Shown here: positions 15,146 through 24,318 of the stretch, piece by piece
How positions within the stretch are numbered: position 1 is the stretch's first letter
Layout: each line of letters starts with the position of its first letter
Assembly (NCBI GenBank): GCA_023386365.1
Contig: JAEWJX010000051.1
Coordinates: 1 to 35,721, forward strand
Direction of reading: 5' to 3'
Length of the DNA: 35,721 nt
Origin: Actinomycetes bacterium
GTDB lineage: Bacteria; Actinomycetota; Actinomycetes; Actinomycetales; Microbacteriaceae
Notes under the pieces: generated by a model
The model's database searches: none
Told to the model about the DNA's origin: nothing
Seen by the model: only the letters and a program-made list of their open reading frames with translations
Made by a program: the position numbers and the translations under genes

Positions 15146-15529
15146 TCACAGCGCGAGCGTCTCCGAGACGCAGATCGTGTTGCCTTCGGAGTCCTTGAAC
15201 CAGGCGCTGCGTTCCGTGCCGACGTAGGCGACGCCGTCCTCGGTCTTCAGCCCCGGGAAGTCGTACTCCTCGAACACGACACCGTTCCCGCGCATCTCGG
15301 CCATCGTCGCGGGTAGGTCGCCCGTCGACCAGCCCATCTGGGTGTTCTGCGCGGTGCCGACGTTGCCGGTCTCGTAGAGCTGGAAGATGTAGCCCGACGG
15401 GCCCGAGTAGGCCAGCATCCCCGGCTTCTCCAACGTCGGTTCGAGGCCCAGTTTCTCGCTGTAGAAAGCTCGCGCGCGGTCGAGATCGGCTGCCGGGAGC
15501 ACCGTGTAGATGGAGAGTGGGTTGAGCAT
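15146..15529 (-). CDS. VOC-superfamily protein
   Basis: A 127-residue glyoxalase/bleomycin-resistance-type protein. It starts MLNPLSIYTVLPAADLDRA, continues with RAFYSEKLGL, and has PSGYIFQLYET and the C-terminal strand WFKDSEGNTICVSE, which carries the conserved DPEGN-like turn. The ATG follows AGGAGCGGTC. It lies directly upstream of the regulated membrane/regulator unit in the same direction, separated by the operator. The substrate is unknown. Confidence 0.88.
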   Translation of the reverse strand: MLNPLSIYTVLPAADLDRARAFYSEKLGLEPTLEKPGMLAYSGPSGYIFQLYETGNVGTAQNTQMGWSTGDLPATMAEMRGNGVVFEEYDFPGLKTEDGVAYVGTERSAWFKDSEGNTICVSETLAL

Positions 15530-15601
15530 GACCGCTCCTTCTTGTCGAGGATGCGAGAACTGCGTCCCCCGGTGCGTGTCGCTCCAGTTGCTACCTATTC
15601 A

Positions 15602-15622
15602 CCGGCAGTATCGACCTGCCGG
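15602..15622 (-). terminator. short hairpin downstream of amino-acid permease
   Basis: CCGGCAG (15602-15608) pairs with CTGCCGG (15616-15622) around TATCGAC. It lies 20 nt past the permease stop. There is no U-tract, so it is a weak or mixed terminator. Confidence 0.4.
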
Positions 15623-15642
15623 CTGCCGTGCGCAAGAGCCAG

Positions 15643-16974
15643 TCAGGCGGCCGTTCCAGCCGCCTCCTGACCCTTCTTGATCCGCTTCCACACGAGGTCG
15701 AGGATCGTGGCCGTCAGCACGATCACGACGAGCGCGATCGCCGTGCGCGGCTCGTTCACGAGCGTCGTGAAGGTGAACACCACGAACGTGCCGAGGGTCG
15801 CCACCAGGGCGATGATCAGGATGAACAGCTTCGCGCCGGTCTGCTTGTAGGTGCGGAAGTGCGAGATCGTCACCGCCGAGAACACGAGCAGCGCCACGGC
15901 GCTTCCGAGGGAGGCGATCGCGTTCAGGTCGAGCAGCAGCATCATCGCGATGGTGAGCAGCGCCGCCACCACCAGCCCCACAGGTGCGCGCCGCCCGATC
16001 GTCTTCCCGAACGCCCGCGGGAACTGGCCGACGTTCGCCAGGTGGCGCGTCATCCCGGCCGCCGGGTAGAGGCTCGCGTTCACAGCCCCCGTCGTGGAGA
16101 AGAGGGCGGTCACCACCATGAGCACGTAGCCCGCCTGGCCGAGGGTCGGCTTCGCCGCCTCCGCCAGCGCGGTGGCGCCGTACTCCACCACCTGATCCGC
16201 GGTGAGCGTGCCGAACACGCCGAGCGACACCGCCACGTACACGCTCGTCGCGATCAACAACGCCAGGTACATGGCCCGCGGCAGCTGACGTTTCGGCTTC
16301 GGCAGGTCTTTCGCGGTGAAGGTGATCACACCGAACCCGAGGAAGGCGAAGAACGTGAGCGCCACGCTCGAGATGATGTGCTGCAGGCTCGGATATCCGG
16401 CCGGGTCGAGCAGGCTCGGGTTCCAGTTCGCGATCGTCACGACCGCGAAGACGAGCAGGATCGCGAGCACCACGTTCACGATCACGGCCTGCACCCGGGC
16501 GACCGCGGTCGATCCGACGATGTTCAGGATCGTCATCACCACCACCAGCGCGATGCCGAGCACCATCGCCCAGCCGGGGTCGTCATCCGCGACCACGGCA
16601 CTCGCGTACCCGCCGAACGAGGTGGCGACCATCGCCACCACGATCGAACCGGTCATGAAGAACAGCCACGACACGATGCCGGTGATGTGCCCCTCACCGA
16701 ACCCCTTCGCCAGGTAGGTGAGCATGCCGCCGGCCGACGGGAAGGTGGCCCCCAGCTTCGCGAACGAGTACCCCTGCAGCAGGGCGATCAGGCCGGCGAT
16801 GAGGAACGACAGCCACACCGCCGAGCCCGCCACGGCTCCCGCGGCGCCCAGCAGCGCGAAGATGCCCGCGCCGACCATCGCGCCCACGCCGATGAACGCG
16901 GCCTGCAGCACCGTCATCCGCTTGGCGGAGGCGTCCGCCTGGGGTTCGGCCGGGGTCGTCGGCTGCTCGCTCAT
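15643..16974 (-). CDS. APC-family amino-acid permease
   Basis: A 443-residue, roughly 12-TM transporter of the amino acid-polyamine-organocation superfamily. The TM1 signature VGAMVGAGIFALLG (about 32-45) is the unwound substrate-binding helix typical of APC proteins. FLGFGVITFTAKDLPKPKRQLPRAM matches the TM6-loop region. The substrate is likely an amino acid but cannot be set. The ATG shares one base with the stop of the dipeptidase gene (TGATG); a GTG one codon earlier is an alternative. Coupling to an M20 dipeptidase suggests uptake of amino acids alongside peptide breakdown. Confidence 0.9.
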   Translation of the reverse strand: MSEQPTTPAEPQADASAKRMTVLQAAFIGVGAMVGAGIFALLGAAGAVAGSAVWLSFLIAGLIALLQGYSFAKLGATFPSAGGMLTYLAKGFGEGHITGIVSWLFFMTGSIVVAMVATSFGGYASAVVADDDPGWAMVLGIALVVVMTILNIVGSTAVARVQAVIVNVVLAILLVFAVVTIANWNPSLLDPAGYPSLQHIISSVALTFFAFLGFGVITFTAKDLPKPKRQLPRAMYLALLIATSVYVAVSLGVFGTLTADQVVEYGATALAEAAKPTLGQAGYVLMVVTALFSTTGAVNASLYPAAGMTRHLANVGQFPRAFGKTIGRRAPVGLVVAALLTIAMMLLLDLNAIASLGSAVALLVFSAVTISHFRTYKQTGAKLFILIIALVATLGTFVVFTFTTLVNEPRTAIALVVIVLTATILDLVWKRIKKGQEAAGTAA

Positions 16975-18317
16975 CACTGCTCCGCGGCGACGAACTTCTC
17001 GATGAACAGCACCTGGGCTGCGATCATCCGCTCGATCTCACCCGGGTCGACCGACTCGTCGGATGCGTGGATGCGCGACTTGGCGGTGTCTTCCGCGCCC
17101 CACAGGATGATGGCCGCATCCGGCGACACCTTCTTCAGCGACGCGACGAGCGGGATCGACGCCCCACTGCCGATCGACTCCACGGATGCGTCGTACGCCT
17201 CCTGGAGGGCGGCGTTCGCGGCGACGATCGCCGGGTGCGACTGGTCGACGGCGAACGCGTGGCCCACCTTCACCCGGTTCACCTCCACCTCGCAGTTCCA
17301 GGGGCGCTGCGACCGCAGGTGCGACATGAGCGCCTCCAGCTGCCCTTCGCCGTCGGAGCCGGGCACGATGCGCATCGACAGCTTCGCCGTGATCTCGGGG
17401 AGCAGCACGTTCGACGCCTCGGTGGTGTTCGGCAGGTCCATGCCGAGCACCGTCACCGACGGCTTCGCCCAGATGCGGTCCGACAGCGACCCGGTGCCGA
17501 GGTAGTCGACGCCCGGCAGGATCGCGGAACCCTGCCGGTACACGTCCTCATCCATGTCGGCGCCGCTCCACGACGACGTGTCGACGCCGGGGATGACGGT
17601 GTCGCCGTTCTCATCGTGCAGGGTGTCGAGGATGCGGATCATCGCCGTCATCGCATCCGGCGCCGCACCGCCGAACATGCCGGAGTGCACCGGGAACTGC
17701 AGTGTGCGCACCGTGACCGTGCAGGCCACGTCGCCGCGGAGGGCGGTGGTGAGCCCGGGGCGTCCGGATGCCTGGCCGCCGATGTCGGCGATCACGTACG
17801 CATCCGCGGCGAACTTCTCCGGGTTCGCCTCGACGAACGCCTCCAGGTGCGAGATCGTCTCCTCTTCACCCTCCACGAGGATCTTGATACGACAGGGCAG
17901 CTCGCCGAGCGCCTTCAGGGTGGCGTAGTGGATGACGAGGCCCGACTTGTCGTCGGCGGCACCACGACCGTAGATGCGGCCGTCGGGTCCCTTCGTGGCG
18001 ACGAACGGCTCCGTCGACCAGCCCTGGCTCTTCGGGGCCGGCTGCACGTCGTAGTGCGCGTAGAGCAGCACGGTCGGTGTGCCCTCGGGGCCGCCGAGGT
18101 CGCCGAACACGCACGGGTAGCCTCCCGGCACGTCCACCAGTTCGACGGTGGCCCCGGCCGCCGCGAACAGGTCGACCACGGCGGCGCCCATCTCGTGCAC
18201 CGGGGCGGCGTCGAATCCGGGGAAAGCCACCGACGGGATCTTCACCAGGTCGGCGAGGCGCTCCAGCACCTCCGGCATCAGGTCGGCGACGGCCGCCTTC
18301 AGATCGTTCTGGGTCAT
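16974..18317 (-). CDS. M20-family dipeptidase
   Basis: A 447-residue cytoplasmic metallopeptidase. The di-zinc site is intact: H88 and D90 in LLYAHYDVQP, D122/D123 in GRGAADDKSG, the catalytic/ligand acids in VEGEEET (149-153), a ligand Asp in VIADIGG, the dimerisation-domain HSG in PVHSGMFGG, and the late His in SRIHASDESV. This pattern fits the dipeptidase/carnosinase subgroup. GAGGAG precedes the ATG. It is followed by the permease without a gap and preceded, 51 bp away, by a Dcu transporter. The gap holds three tandem TGTCGCG-like units. Operon dcu-dipeptidase-permease is likely. Confidence 0.93.
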   Translation of the reverse strand: MTQNDLKAAVADLMPEVLERLADLVKIPSVAFPGFDAAPVHEMGAAVVDLFAAAGATVELVDVPGGYPCVFGDLGGPEGTPTVLLYAHYDVQPAPKSQGWSTEPFVATKGPDGRIYGRGAADDKSGLVIHYATLKALGELPCRIKILVEGEEETISHLEAFVEANPEKFAADAYVIADIGGQASGRPGLTTALRGDVACTVTVRTLQFPVHSGMFGGAAPDAMTAMIRILDTLHDENGDTVIPGVDTSSWSGADMDEDVYRQGSAILPGVDYLGTGSLSDRIWAKPSVTVLGMDLPNTTEASNVLLPEITAKLSMRIVPGSDGEGQLEALMSHLRSQRPWNCEVEVNRVKVGHAFAVDQSHPAIVAANAALQEAYDASVESIGSGASIPLVASLKKVSPDAAIILWGAEDTAKSRIHASDESVDPGEIERMIAAQVLFIEKFVAAEQ

Positions 18318-18368
18318 GGTTACTCCTCTATCTGTCGTGTCTGTCGCGTGTCGCGTGTCGCGGCGACG

Positions 18369-19811
18369 TCACGCCGGGATGACCAGCTGGATGAGCAGGC
18401 CCGCGGCCACGACCGCCACCCACGACACCAGCATCGGGATCGTGAACGAGTGCCAGATGGGCACCTGGGTGAGCTTCGTCGAACCGGTCAGGTCGGTCTC
18501 GACCGACGCGATCTGCGAACCGTTCGCCGGGAACAGCCACACACCGATGAGCGACGGCCACATCGCCGTGATCACGCCCGGCGCCAGCCCGGATGCGAGC
18601 GCGATCGGGATGAGGGTGTTGGTGGTCGCCGACTGGCTGGTCGTGAGGCCGGCGACGAGGAACAGCGCGACCGCCAGCCACAGCGGCTGCTGTTCGATCA
18701 GCTGGCCGAGCGGTTCGATGATCGTCTCCTGGTTGGCGTCGATGAAGGTGTCCGCCATCCACGCGATTCCGAAGAGCGCCACAGCTGCCACGAAACCGGA
18801 CCGCAGCAGCGACTGCTCGACGACGAGCGACGGCTTGATGCGGCGCACCAGGATGATCACGAGGGCGACCGTGAACATCACCATCTCGATGACCGGCGAC
18901 ATGCCGATCGGCACCAGTTCGCCGTCGGCGTCGGGGAACGCGGGGCGCAGCGACGGGAACAGACCCAGCGCCACCACCAGAAGGGTGCCCGCGATGAAGA
19001 TGAGGGCCGCCGTCTGACCGCCCGGCGGCACCTTGTGCTCGATGGTCACAGGCTCGGCCTTCCGGCCCTTGCCGGCGGAGGCATCCGCCACGGCGGTCGC
19101 CGTTGCGGTCGTGGTCGTTCCGTCGCCGCCGAAGCGGGCCTCGTACTTGGCCTGCAGCGCCGCCGGCACCTCCACCGTTCCCGCCTTCACGCGCTTCAGG
19201 AACTCGGGGTCGTCGAGCAAGTCCTTGCCGATGCGTTGCTGCACGAACGAGGTCGCGAGGCAGGCGACGACCGCGGCGGGGATGGTGATCGCCAGGATCT
19301 GGGGGAGGCCGTATCCGGTGCCGTCCATCAGCACCAGGTATGCGGCCATGGCTGCCGACACCGGGCTGGCGGTGATCCCCAGTCCGGAGGTGACGGTGGA
19401 GGAGGCGAGGGCGCGCTCGGGACGCTGCCCGTTGCGGTACGCCGTCTCGTTGATCACGGGGATCAGCGCGAAGAAGATGTTCGACGTGCCCGACAACACC
19501 GTGAACACGAACGCGACGAGCGGCGCCACATAGGTGAGGCGTCTCGGGTTGCGTTGGATGATCTTCGACGCGATCGACACCAGGTAGTCGATACCGCCCG
19601 CCGCCTGCATCGCCGAGGATGCGGTGATCACGGCGATGATGATGAAGAACGCGTCGACCGGGGGTGAGCCGGGTTCCAGTCGGAAGCCGAACACCAGGAT
19701 CGCGGTGCCCACGACCCCCCAGAGGCCGAGGCCCAGCCCCCCGGTGCGCACACCCATCACGATCGCGCCGAGCACGACCACCGCCTGAAGGACCACCAAG
19801 AAGATGTCCAC
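18369..19811 (-). CDS. Dcu-family C4-dicarboxylate transporter (DcuA/DcuB-like)
   Basis: A 480-residue transporter with 10-12 TM segments. It matches Dcu proteins along its length: VGTAILVFGFRLEPGSPPVD, IIIAVITASSAMQAAGGIDY, LSGTSNIFFALIPVI, NGQRPERALASSTVTSGLGITASPVS. Dcu carriers exchange or import aspartate, succinate, fumarate and related C4 acids. An unusual polar insert (about 215-255, Thr/Ala-rich with GDGTTTTATATAV) lies in the central loop. The GTG at 19811 is chosen because AAAGGAG precedes it and homologues begin at DIFLVVLQ. Upstream are about 120 bp without a gene before the glucosidase stop. Confidence 0.9.
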   Translation of the reverse strand: MDIFLVVLQAVVVLGAIVMGVRTGGLGLGLWGVVGTAILVFGFRLEPGSPPVDAFFIIIAVITASSAMQAAGGIDYLVSIASKIIQRNPRRLTYVAPLVAFVFTVLSGTSNIFFALIPVINETAYRNGQRPERALASSTVTSGLGITASPVSAAMAAYLVLMDGTGYGLPQILAITIPAAVVACLATSFVQQRIGKDLLDDPEFLKRVKAGTVEVPAALQAKYEARFGGDGTTTTATATAVADASAGKGRKAEPVTIEHKVPPGGQTAALIFIAGTLLVVALGLFPSLRPAFPDADGELVPIGMSPVIEMVMFTVALVIILVRRIKPSLVVEQSLLRSGFVAAVALFGIAWMADTFIDANQETIIEPLGQLIEQQPLWLAVALFLVAGLTTSQSATTNTLIPIALASGLAPGVITAMWPSLIGVWLFPANGSQIASVETDLTGSTKLTQVPIWHSFTIPMLVSWVAVVAAGLLIQLVIPA

Positions 19812-19934
19812 CGCTGCTCCTTTGACCGATGCCAGACGCACCACGACGCGGGACGTCGCAAGCAGTCAAGCAACGGGCCGGAGGCGGCACATCACGTCAT
19901 TCGGGTGAAGGCGTGAGTGGCGGTTCGTCGAGGC

Positions 19935-21089
19935 TCAGTCGCGCCGTGCGATGCCCCCCAACCAGGCCAGCGACGGCTTCGGATGCCGTTCGAAGGTCTG
20001 CCGATCCCACCCGATGAGACCGAACGTGGGTCGGTAGCTTCCCCACTCGTAGTTGTCGAGGGCGCTCCAGTGCAGGTACCCGCGCACATCGATGCCCTCG
20101 GCCATGCAGGCGGCGATCGTCTGCAGTGCGCCCGTGGTGTAGTCGATGCGGCGTGTGTCGTCGTCGGTCGCGATGCCGTTCTCGGTGACGTAGACGGGGG
20201 TTCCGTTGAGCCTCCACGAGTTGCGGATGCCGTCGCCGATGGCAGGCGGGTAGTACTCCCAGCCGGTGAGGGTGCGCTCCGCGTCGGCGGGTGCGGCGAG
20301 CGGACCTTCCGGTCCGATCTTCGTGCGCGTGTACGCCTGCACACCGACCCAGTCGTCGCCTGCGGCCGCCTCGAGGAAGACGTCCTCCCGCGAATAGCCG
20401 TAATCGGCAGCCACCTGCTCGGCGCCTGGCAATGGCTGGTACGCCTGCGTCGCCACCGACCAGCCCGCACGGGATCCGGCGGAACGCACAATCGACACCG
20501 CGCGTCGGTGCGCGTCGATGAGTCGCGCGGTCACGGCCGGGACCCCCGGCGGCAGACCCGCCGACGGGAAACCGACCTCCGGGTCGGCGAGCACCGACAC
20601 CATGTTCGGTTCGTTGATCGTGCACACCAGGTCGACCTCGTCGAGCACCGGCAGCGCCGCCTCCACGAACCTCTCGAACCGTTCGGGGGTCGCATCCGAA
20701 TGCCAGCCGCCGTCGCGCGCCAACCAGACCGGGTTGGTGAAGTGGTGCAGGGTGACCATCGGTTCGAGTCCTCGGTCGCGCGCGGCGGCCACCATGCGGC
20801 GGTAGTGGTCGATCATCGCCCGCGAGATGAAGCCGCGCTCGGGTTCGATGCGTGCCCACTCGATGCTGAACCGGTAGGCGCCGAGTCCGGCGTCGGCGAG
20901 CAGCCGCATGTCGTCGGGGTAGCGGTGGAAGCTGTCGGCGGCGTCGCCCGAGGGTTCGTCGACCGGCGCCCCCGGCAGATGCCCGTGCTCGCGCTGCCAC
21001 CAGTCGGAGTTGACGTTGTTGCCCTCGATCTGGTGGGCCGCGGTCGAGGCGCCCCAGAGGAAGTCGCTCGGGAAGGCGGGGATGGTCAT
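19935..21089 (-). CDS. GH1 beta-glucosidase/6-phospho-beta-glycosidase family
   Basis: A 384-residue cytoplasmic glycoside hydrolase of family 1, on the short side for the family. Acid/base Glu160 lies in TINEPN, nucleophile Glu303 in YVTENG, and the N-terminal GH1 signature FLWGASTAAHQIEGNN is present. The C-terminal HWSALDNYEWGSYRPTFGL closes the barrel. No phosphate-binding pattern is evident, and its ABC-importer context suggests hydrolysis of an unphosphorylated beta-linked disaccharide or oligosaccharide. AGGAG precedes the ATG by 9 nt. It is the last gene of the ABC operon, 14 bp after the second permease. Confidence 0.93.
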   Translation of the reverse strand: MTIPAFPSDFLWGASTAAHQIEGNNVNSDWWQREHGHLPGAPVDEPSGDAADSFHRYPDDMRLLADAGLGAYRFSIEWARIEPERGFISRAMIDHYRRMVAAARDRGLEPMVTLHHFTNPVWLARDGGWHSDATPERFERFVEAALPVLDEVDLVCTINEPNMVSVLADPEVGFPSAGLPPGVPAVTARLIDAHRRAVSIVRSAGSRAGWSVATQAYQPLPGAEQVAADYGYSREDVFLEAAAGDDWVGVQAYTRTKIGPEGPLAAPADAERTLTGWEYYPPAIGDGIRNSWRLNGTPVYVTENGIATDDDTRRIDYTTGALQTIAACMAEGIDVRGYLHWSALDNYEWGSYRPTFGLIGWDRQTFERHPKPSLAWLGGIARRD

Positions 21090-21103
21090 TGCGGCGGGTT
21101 CTC

Positions 21104-21961
21104 CTATTTGATTCCGGTGAGGGCGATGCCTTGCACGAAGTAGCGCTGCAGGGCGACGAAGACGACGAGCACGGGCACCACTACGACGACCGCGCCGGCC
21201 ATCATCAGCCCGTACTGGGCGGCGTTCTGGCTGACCGAGTAGAGGGCCAGCGCGACGGGCAGCGTGTACATCTGCTCGCTGGTGGCAACCACGAGCGGCC
21301 AGAGGAAGTTGTTCCAACTGCCGAGGAAGGTGAGGATCGTGAGCGTCGCGATCGCCGGCCCGCACAGGGGCATGATCACGCGCAGGAAGATGCGCCACTC
21401 GCCGGCGCCGTCGATGCGTGCCGCCTCGATGAGCTCATCCGGCAGCCCCAGCATGAACTGGCGCATCAGAAACACCCCGAGCGGCGTGATCAGGAACGGC
21501 AGGATGAGCCCCGGGTAGGTGTTCACCAGGCCGAGGTTCGCGGTGAGCACGAACAGCGGCACGAACGTGACCACGCCGGGCACCATCAGCGTGCCCAGCA
21601 CGAGGACGAACAGCAGCTTCTTGCCGCGGAACTCCAACTTCGCCAGCGCGTACCCGACCATCGACGAGAACACGATGTTGCCGGCGGTGACGACCACCGC
21701 CACCACGGTGCTGTTCGTGAAGTAGGTGGCGAAGTCGAGACGCCCGAACAGCTGGGTGAAGTTGTCGAGCGTCCAGTCGATCGGCAGGAACGTCGTCGGG
21801 TTCTGGCGGATCTCGGCCGTCGACTTGAACGACGAGAACAGCATCCACACGAACGGTGTCACCATCGCGACGAGGCCGACGGTGAGCGCGACGTAGAGCA
21901 CGGCGGTGCGGCGACGGATGCGGCGCCGCTCGGCGGAGGTGCCCGCGCTGAGAGCGGTCAT
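21104..21961 (-). CDS. carbohydrate ABC transporter permease (MalG type)
   Basis: A 285-residue inner-membrane permease with six TM segments. The EAA loop is ELIEAARIDGAGEWRIFLRVIMPLCGP (about 190-215), which contacts the ATPase. It starts MTALSAGTSAERRR, two bases after the stop of the first permease. The product ends YFVQGIALTGIK, as is typical for CUT1 MalG-like proteins. With the first permease it should form the translocation pore for an oligosaccharide. Confidence 0.93.
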   Translation of the reverse strand: MTALSAGTSAERRRIRRRTAVLYVALTVGLVAMVTPFVWMLFSSFKSTAEIRQNPTTFLPIDWTLDNFTQLFGRLDFATYFTNSTVVAVVVTAGNIVFSSMVGYALAKLEFRGKKLLFVLVLGTLMVPGVVTFVPLFVLTANLGLVNTYPGLILPFLITPLGVFLMRQFMLGLPDELIEAARIDGAGEWRIFLRVIMPLCGPAIATLTILTFLGSWNNFLWPLVVATSEQMYTLPVALALYSVSQNAAQYGLMMAGAVVVVVPVLVVFVALQRYFVQGIALTGIK

Positions 21962-21963
21962 GG

Positions 21964-22884
21964 TCAGTCCTTCTTCCCGAGCAGGCGGAACTGGATGAGC
22001 GAGAGCAGCACGACCGCGATGAAGAGCACGTAGCTCGCGGCTGACGCGTACGAGTAGTTGCCGAACCCGAACTGCTGGAACGTGTACATCGCGGCCGACA
22101 GCGTCGAGTCGAGGGGACCGCCGCGGGTCATCACGAACGGCTCCTCGAAGAACTGCAGGTAGCCGATGCCGGTGATCACGGCCGCGAACAGCAGCGCCGG
22201 CCGCATGGCGGGGATCGTGATGCTCACGAACCGCTGCCAGGCGTTCGCGCCGTCGACCATGGCGGCTTCGTGGTGTTCGCGCGGCACCCCCTGCAGGGCG
22301 GCGAGGAAGATCACCATCAGCGTGCCGAGGTTGCGCCACACCGCCATGAGGATGAGCGACGGCAACGCCCAGGTGGTCGACTGCAGCCAGTTGGGCCCCT
22401 CGATGCCGAAGATCGCGAGGAAGCCGTTCAGCAGTCCCTCGGGCTGCAGGATGAACCGCCACACGATCGCGATCGCGACGATGCTGGTGACGACGGGCGC
22501 GTAGTAGCCCACCCGGAAGATCGTGCGCAGCCGCGTGATGCCGGTGTTCAGCGCCAGCGCCACTGCGAGCGCCGCCGCCATGGTGAGCGGCACGCCGACG
22601 ACCACGAAGATGAAGGTGTTCAGCAGCGAACGGAGGAAGCGATCGTCGCCGAACAGGGTGACGAAGTTCTCCAGGCCCACGAAGTCGACGTTGAACGGGG
22701 TCCGCAGGTCGCGGGTCGTCAGGTCGGTGAAGCTCATCGCGAACGACGCGAGGATGGGCCCGGCCATGAAGACCAGGAACAGCACCAGGAAGGGCGTAGC
22801 GAACCCCCAGGCGATGAGGGTCGCCCGTCGGCTCCGGCGCGCCGCGAGGCGGCGCACCGGAACCGTGCGTGCGGACGTGGACAT
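21964..22884 (-). CDS. carbohydrate ABC transporter permease (MalF type)
   Basis: A 306-residue CUT1 permease with six TM segments. The N-terminus is basic (RRLAARRSRRATLIAWGF) and the EAA loop is EHHEAAMVDGANAWQRFVSITIP (about 200-222). The sequence GGPLDSTLSAAMYTFQQFGF is characteristic of MalF/UgpA/LacF-like proteins. The ATG lies 5 bp after the binding-protein stop codon. Confidence 0.93.
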   Translation of the reverse strand: MSTSARTVPVRRLAARRSRRATLIAWGFATPFLVLFLVFMAGPILASFAMSFTDLTTRDLRTPFNVDFVGLENFVTLFGDDRFLRSLLNTFIFVVVGVPLTMAAALAVALALNTGITRLRTIFRVGYYAPVVTSIVAIAIVWRFILQPEGLLNGFLAIFGIEGPNWLQSTTWALPSLILMAVWRNLGTLMVIFLAALQGVPREHHEAAMVDGANAWQRFVSITIPAMRPALLFAAVITGIGYLQFFEEPFVMTRGGPLDSTLSAAMYTFQQFGFGNYSYASAASYVLFIAVVLLSLIQFRLLGKKD

Positions 22885-22889
22885 GCGGG

Positions 22890-24188
22890 TCAGCCGATGC
22901 CGATCGTCTCGGCCTGCTGTTGCACGGTCGCGAGGGCGTCGTCGACGCTGGTCTCGCCGCGGGTGACCTTCTCCAGCTCCTGATCGATCACCGCCGACAC
23001 CTGCGCCCAGGTGGGGATCGCGGGCGGGGCTTTCGAGTCGAGCAGCTGCTCGCCGAAGACGCTCAGGTACGGGTCATCGGCGAGCACCGGGTCATCCCAT
23101 GCCGACTGCACGCTGGGCAGGTCCTTCGAGATCTCGTACCAGGCCAGTTGCGTCTCCGGCTGGCTGAGCCAGCGCACGAACTTCCAAGAAGCGTCGCGGT
23201 TCTCGCTGTCCTCGAACACGGCCAGGTTTCCGCCGCCCGTGAAGCTGGTGCGGGTGTCGGCCCCCGGCACCACGGCCACGTCGAACTTGTCGGCGAAATC
23301 GGCACCGCCCTGCTCGAGGAGCAGGCTCACGTGGTACGGGCCGGAGAAGAAGGAACCCACCTGGCCCGAGATGAACTGCTGCTCGATCTGGCCGCCCTCG
23401 AGGCGTTCCTTCGCGGCGAGACCGTCGTCGAAGAAACTCGCGTAGTAGCTGAACGCCTCGTTCCATGCGTCGTCGTCGAGAGTGAACTCGTTGTCGGCGT
23501 TCAGGATGTCGCCGCCCTTCTGCCAGGCGAACGGCGTCACGTACTGCCAGGAGTCGAATCCGCCGGGCGGCAGCGAGACGCCGGACTCGGCGCCCTGGTC
23601 GATCATCGCGGCGGCGAACTCGGAGAACTCCTCCCACGTCTCGGGCGCTTCGAGCCCGGCGGCGGCGGCGAGGTCGGTGCGGTAGTAGAGCACGCGGGTG
23701 TCGACGTACCAGGGCACACCGTAGGCGGTGCCGTCGACGACTGTGGTGTTCCACGATCCCTCGAAGAACGACGACTCGTCGACGAGTCCCTCCGGCGTGG
23801 GCTCGAATGCGCCGGTGGCGGCGAACTCGCCCACCCAGGTGGTGCCGAGCATGCTGATGTCGGGGGTCGATCCGCCGGCGATCGAGGTGGCGATGCGGTC
23901 GTGCGCGCTCTCCCACGGCACGGCGGTCACGTTGATCTCGACCTCCGGGTTGTCCTCCTCGAACTGCTTGGCGAGCTCGCCGAGCACCTCGCCCTCGTTG
24001 CCCATCGCCCAGATCTCGACGGAGCCGGTGGCGGGGGAGTCGTCGATCGCGCCCCCGCTCTCGGGTGCGCCGTCGCTGCCGTCGCCGCGCCCGCATCCGG
24101 CCAACGCCAGTGCGCCCACCGTGAGAAGGGCTCCTGCGGTGAGCACCCGGCGCCGCCGGATTCCGTCAGGGGTTCTGGATCGGTTCAT
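22890..24188 (-). CDS. sugar-binding lipoprotein of the ABC importer
   Basis: A 432-residue family 1 solute-binding protein. Its N-terminus has an Arg-rich stretch (IRRRRVLTAG), a hydrophobic core and lipobox LAGC with Cys32, so it is lipid-anchored on the outer face. Typical SBP segments are VEIWAMGNEGEVLGELAKQF, PWYVDTRVLYYRTDL and the hinge-region WQKGGDILN. It is the first gene of the four-gene unit binding protein-permease-permease-glucosidase. No ATPase gene follows, as usual where one MsiK-type ATPase serves several importers. GGAGG lies upstream of the ATG. A TetR operator overlaps the likely promoter. Confidence 0.93.
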   Translation of the reverse strand: MNRSRTPDGIRRRRVLTAGALLTVGALALAGCGRGDGSDGAPESGGAIDDSPATGSVEIWAMGNEGEVLGELAKQFEEDNPEVEINVTAVPWESAHDRIATSIAGGSTPDISMLGTTWVGEFAATGAFEPTPEGLVDESSFFEGSWNTTVVDGTAYGVPWYVDTRVLYYRTDLAAAAGLEAPETWEEFSEFAAAMIDQGAESGVSLPPGGFDSWQYVTPFAWQKGGDILNADNEFTLDDDAWNEAFSYYASFFDDGLAAKERLEGGQIEQQFISGQVGSFFSGPYHVSLLLEQGGADFADKFDVAVVPGADTRTSFTGGGNLAVFEDSENRDASWKFVRWLSQPETQLAWYEISKDLPSVQSAWDDPVLADDPYLSVFGEQLLDSKAPPAIPTWAQVSAVIDQELEKVTRGETSVDDALATVQQQAETIGIG

Positions 24189-24267
24189 GCTTCTCGGCCT
24201 CCGTTGGTCGTCTGCGGGATGCTGCGGCGCGATGGCCCCCGTTCGGGGGTGGCACGCAGGGGATCAT

Positions 24268-24293
24268 GAAAACCTAACACATGTGCGGTTTTC
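24268..24293. promoter_or_regulatory. operator: GAAAACC-N12-GGTTTTC
   Basis: Perfect 7-bp arms (24268-24274 and 24287-24293) flank a spacer with the palindrome CACATGTG. It lies in the divergent gap between the ABC operon and the TetR gene, over the ABC -10 box. It is the probable TetR-family operator for both directions. Confidence 0.65.
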
Positions 24294-24298
24294 GTCAA
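24271..24298 (-). promoter_or_regulatory. ABC operon promoter TTGACG-N16-TAGGTT
   Basis: The minus strand has -35 TTGACG (24298-24293) and -10 TAGGTT (24276-24271), giving a leader of about 75 nt before the binding-protein ATG. It overlaps the operator. Confidence 0.55.
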
Positions 24299-24305
24299 GA
24301 TGCAT

Positions 24306-24311
24306 TAGATT
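24306..24311 (+). promoter_or_regulatory. -10 element TAGATT, leaderless start of tetR gene
   Basis: TAGATT ends 7 nt before the ATG at 24319. No SD site is present. Confidence 0.5.
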
Positions 24312-24318
24312 CGGGCCG

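Noticed and set aside
15628..17505. Long plus-strand frames opposite the permease and dipeptidase genes
   Set aside because: His/Arg/Asp-rich translation typical of reverse-strand shadows in GC-rich genes.
19935..24188. Search for an ABC ATPase within the sugar-transport operon
   Set aside because: No Walker A/LSGGQ-bearing frame exists in this stretch; the importer must use an ATPase encoded elsewhere.
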